Assembly: GCA_016777645.1 (NCBI GenBank)
Contig: JADHRC010000059.1
Location: 1-9,607, forward strand
Direction of reading: 5' to 3'
From: Alphaproteobacteria bacterium
GTDB lineage: Bacteria; Pseudomonadota; Alphaproteobacteria; Puniceispirillales; Marisalimonadaceae
Length of the DNA: 9,607 nucleotides
The notes beneath the pieces are model-generated. The model was not told the DNA's origin. It saw nothing but the letters and a program-made list of their open reading frames with translations, and did no database searches. This document shows, in pieces, positions 7,146 to 9,607 of the stretch (position 1 is its first letter; each line of letters begins with the position of its first letter). The position numbers and the translations under genes are program-made.

Positions 7146-8195
7146 ATGGATATTTCATCATTTGATTATGACTTAAATTCTGATTTGATTGCTCAAAAGC
7201 CATGTGATCCTAGAGATAATTCACGTTTATTAAATTGTATTGGTAATAATATTCAAGACCTTCGTTTTAAAAATTTAGACACATTACTAAATCCTGGTGA
7301 TGTTCTTGTAATAAATAATACAAAAGTCATTCCAACGAGGATGTTTGGTAAAAGAGATGAAGTAAAAATTGAAGTAACTCTCCACTTAAATTTAAAAAAT
7401 AACTTATGGAGAACTTTTTTAAAACCAGGTCGAAAATGTAAAACTAATGACATCATAATTTTTAAAAATAATTTAAAAGCTAAAGTAATTAAAAAATATA
7501 TAGAAGGTGATGTATTATTAGAATTCAATAAAGACAACGAAATTTTATTAAAGGAATTGAATGATCAGGGAAATATGCCGCTACCTCCTTACATTAAAAG
7601 AGATATAAGCTCGAACAATGATAAGCATGATTACCAGACAATATTTGCTTCTAACAAAGGGGCTGTAGCTGCCCCTACAGCAGGATTGCATTTTACCAGT
7701 GAACTTGTAAGCAAGTTAAATCAAAAAGGGATTTTGTTTGCACCGGTGACCTTGCATGTTGGAGCTGGTACATTTTTGCCAGTAAAAGTTAATAATATAT
7801 ATGAACATAAAATGCATGAAGAGTGGGGTGAGGTAAGTACAGAAACTTCTTTAATTATTAATAATGGAATAAAAAATAAAAAAAGAATTATCTCTGTTGG
7901 AACAACAAGTTTACGAATATTAGAAACAGTTTCTAAAATACATGAAGGAAGAATTCTTCCTTGGTCTGGTTATACTGACTTATATATAACGCCTGGGTTT
8001 AATTTTAAAATTGTTGATTTATTAATTACAAATTTTCACCTACCAAAATCTACGTTGTTAATGTTAGTTTCAGCTTTCCATGGGCAAGAAGAAATAATTA
8101 AAAGCTATCAACACGCTATTAAAAAAAAATATAGGTTTTTTTCTTATGGTGATAGTTGTATTTTATCAAGAAAAGGTAAAAAATTCATTGAGTAA
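7146..8195 (+). CDS. queA: S-adenosylmethionine:tRNA ribosyltransferase-isomerase QueA
   Basis: QueA moves the ribosyl part of S-adenosylmethionine onto preQ1 in the tRNA wobble position, giving epoxyqueuosine. With the start at 7146 the protein has 349 residues, a normal length. Motifs are SSFDYDLNSDLIAQ at the N-terminus, PRDNSRLL (22-29), MPLPPYIKR (144-152), GAVAAPTAGLHFT (172-184), TLHVGAGTFLPV (202-213), TPGFNFKIVDLLITNFHLPKS (282-302) and YRFFSYGDS (329-337). The ATG at 7146 is preferred because the family opens with a few residues and then the FDFDLP-like segment. An in-frame ATG at 7128 overlaps the kdsD stop as ATGA and would add six residues; it is a real alternative. Neither has a clear ribosome binding site, so translation is probably coupled to kdsD. 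A run of nine A bases occurs at 8121-8129 without breaking the frame. The 3' end overlaps tgt. Confidence 0.95.
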   Translation: MDISSFDYDLNSDLIAQKPCDPRDNSRLLNCIGNNIQDLRFKNLDTLLNPGDVLVINNTKVIPTRMFGKRDEVKIEVTLHLNLKNNLWRTFLKPGRKCKTNDIIIFKNNLKAKVIKKYIEGDVLLEFNKDNEILLKELNDQGNMPLPPYIKRDISSNNDKHDYQTIFASNKGAVAAPTAGLHFTSELVSKLNQKGILFAPVTLHVGAGTFLPVKVNNIYEHKMHEEWGEVSTETSLIINNGIKNKKRIISVGTTSLRILETVSKIHEGRILPWSGYTDLYITPGFNFKIVDLLITNFHLPKSTLLMLVSAFHGQEEIIKSYQHAIKKKYRFFSYGDSCILSRKGKKFIE

Positions 8196-9318
8196 TTCAT
8201 TTAATTTTAAATTAATATCCAATGATAAAAACGCACGCCTTGGTAAACTTATTACAGCGCATGGAGAAATTGATACTCCAATTTTTATGCCAGTTGGTAC
8301 TGCTGCTACTGTAAAAGCTATGTATTTAAAAGATGTAGTATCTGCAGGCGCCCAAATTATTTTATCTAATACATATCATTTAATGTTAAGGCCTGGTCAC
8401 GAAACAATTAAGAAAATGGGTGGTGTAAGAAAGTTTATGGGATGGAATAAACCTCTTTTAACTGACTCAGGTGGTTTTCAAATAATGAGTTTAGGTGATT
8501 TAAGAAAAGTTGAAGAAGATGGTGTTACTTTTAAATCACATTTAGATGGATCTAAATATTTTTTATCACCAAAGATAAGTACAGATATCCAAAATGCTTT
8601 AGACGCTACAATTACTATGCAATTAGACGAATGTATTCCCTATCCTGCTTCATATGAAGAAGCTAATAGATCTATGAAATTATCTTTGGATTGGGCTTTA
8701 AGGAGCAGAGAAGCTTTTGAACATAGGGATGGTTATGGGCAATTTGGTATTGTTCAAGGATCTATATTCCCTGAGTTAAGGAAATATTCTGCTAAAGAGC
8801 TTATCAAAATTGACTTTGACGGATATGCAATAGGTGGCTTAGCTGTTGGTGAAGGTCAAGAATTAATGTTTAAAACTTTAGACAATACTACAGTTTTTAT
8901 GGAAGAAAATAAGCCCCGTTATTTAATGGGAGTTGGTAAGCCAGATGATATTATTGGTGCTGTTAAAAGAGGAGTAGATATGTTCGACTGTGTTTTGCCT
9001 ACAAGATCAGGAAGAACTGGGCAAGCATTCACATCTAAAGGTCAAGTTAATATTAAAAACTCACGTCATACCTTAGATACACGTCCATTAGATAACGAAT
9101 GTTTTTGTTTTACTTGTCAAAATTATAATCGAGCTTATTTGCATCATCTTTTTAAGGCTCAAGAAATTTTAGGCCTTATGCTTTTAAGTTTGCACAATCT
9201 TCATTTTTATCTAGGTATGATGAAACTTATTAGAGAAGCTATTAAAAATAAAAATTTTGAAAATTATGAACGTGATTTTTTAAAAAATTACTATTCTGGT
9301 GATATTCAACCATTGTAA
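8188..9318 (+). CDS. tgt: tRNA-guanine transglycosylase
   Basis: Tgt swaps guanine 34 of GUN-anticodon tRNAs for preQ1, the step before QueA. With a TTG start at 8188 the protein has 376 residues, against 375 in E. coli, and begins with the usual SFNFKLI...ARLGKL pattern. Catalytic residues are D93 in LLTDSGGFQ and the nucleophile D267 in DMFDCVLPTRSGRTG. The zinc site C-X-C-X2-C-X25-H is intact: C305, C307, C310, H336. GIVQGS and GYAIGGLAVGE substrate-binding segments are present. The TTG overlaps the queA end by eight bases. In-frame ATG (8146) and GTG (8149) codons would add 13-14 residues that do not resemble the family and would deepen the overlap to 50 bases. AAAAGG at 8171-8176 lies rather far upstream (11 bases), so coupling to queA translation is likely. 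The protein identity is certain, the start less so. Confidence 0.96.
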   Translation: MSNSFNFKLISNDKNARLGKLITAHGEIDTPIFMPVGTAATVKAMYLKDVVSAGAQIILSNTYHLMLRPGHETIKKMGGVRKFMGWNKPLLTDSGGFQIMSLGDLRKVEEDGVTFKSHLDGSKYFLSPKISTDIQNALDATITMQLDECIPYPASYEEANRSMKLSLDWALRSREAFEHRDGYGQFGIVQGSIFPELRKYSAKELIKIDFDGYAIGGLAVGEGQELMFKTLDNTTVFMEENKPRYLMGVGKPDDIIGAVKRGVDMFDCVLPTRSGRTGQAFTSKGQVNIKNSRHTLDTRPLDNECFCFTCQNYNRAYLHHLFKAQEILGLMLLSLHNLHFYLGMMKLIREAIKNKNFENYERDFLKNYYSGDIQPL

Positions 9319-9333
9319 CTAGTGACTATTAGA

Positions 9334-9607
9334 ATGCATCAAATAAATCTAAAGCTTTTAATACATGAACTTGCTGATGAATTTAAGTTTGACGTATGTC
9401 GAATAACAGATCCAAACTTACCAGATGAAACTAGTTTAAGACTTAAAGAATTTATTGATTTGGGTTTCCATGGAAATATGAAATGGTTGGCAGATACTTT
9501 TGAAAGAAGAAAATCTCCAATATCACTTTGGGAAGAAGCTAAATCAGCTATTGTTGTTGGTGTTAATTATGGTCCTAAACTAGACCCATTATCCAAAAAC
9601 AAAGAAA
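9334..9607 (+). CDS. queG: Epoxyqueuosine reductase QueG (N-terminal part, 3' end outside window)
   Basis: QueG reduces epoxyqueuosine in tRNA to queuosine and is a cobalamin-dependent protein with two 4Fe-4S clusters. The frame is open to the window edge, giving 91 residues of a family usually near 340-380. The visible part has LADEFKFDVCRI (13-24), then GFHGNMKWL (44-52), ERRKSP (57-62) and the AKSAIVVGVNYGP segment (69-81). These match the N-terminal domain of QueG. The Fe-S ferredoxin-like cysteines are expected downstream and cannot be checked here. The ATG at 9334 is chosen, 15 bases after the tgt stop; a GTG at 9322 in the same frame would add four residues. No clear ribosome binding site is seen. 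Position directly after queA and tgt strongly supports the call over other ferredoxin-like proteins. Confidence 0.93.
   Translation, partial: MHQINLKLLIHELADEFKFDVCRITDPNLPDETSLRLKEFIDLGFHGNMKWLADTFERRKSPISLWEEAKSAIVVGVNYGPKLDPLSKNKE

Noticed and set aside
1..9607. Mobile element, CRISPR array, prophage, defence system or otherwise undescribed system
   Set aside because: Every gene is a recognisable housekeeping family, gene packing is tight, base composition looks even by eye, and no repeats, attachment sites or unknown genes are left over.

Overview
The window is a gene-dense, AT-rich piece of a bacterial chromosome. Two 60-base lines counted by hand gave 16 and 24 G+C, so about one third G+C is a fair rough figure. 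The gene content points to a Gram-negative alphaproteobacterium. The evidence is a SUF operon with an embedded MIP18/DUF59 gene (sufT-like), an Atm1-type exporter whose glutathione-site residues match the Novosphingobium protein, a NAD kinase with the PFRPRRWKGA segment I associate with alphaproteobacteria, and a Kdo-pathway enzyme. AT-rich codons, overlapping genes and gaps of 1 to 71 bases suggest a streamlined genome such as those of marine lineages near SAR11, HIMB59 or AEGEAN-169. That placement is inference and was not tested by any search.

Region 1 (1-5360, + strand) is the end of a SUF iron-sulfur operon: the C-terminal part of sufC (cut by the window), sufD, sufS, a sufT-like gene and an A-type carrier gene (sufA). 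A full-length Atm1/HMT1-family ABC half-transporter follows. SufC, SufD and the off-window SufB should form the scaffold, SufS supplies sulfur, SufT and SufA act in maturation and delivery, and Atm1 probably exports a glutathione-linked sulfur or metal compound. Gene pairs overlap by 11 or 8 bases or lie 1 to 22 bases apart, so they are probably co-transcribed.

Region 2 (5366-6124, - strand) is a single NAD kinase gene. It faces the SUF/Atm1 operon with only five bases between stop codons and is divergent from the next operon across 71 bases.

Region 3 (6196-9607, + strand) is kdsD/kpsF (arabinose-5-phosphate isomerase, Kdo/LPS precursor synthesis) followed by queA, tgt and the start of queG. 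The last three genes encode every tRNA-level step of queuosine formation: base exchange of preQ1, ribosyl transfer to epoxyqueuosine, and reduction to queuosine.

There is no gene-free stretch over 300 bases. I saw no RNA gene, mobile element, CRISPR array, long repeat or convincing terminator. The window looks like ordinary housekeeping DNA. The points worth a second look concern gene order, start codons and overlaps, not a new system.
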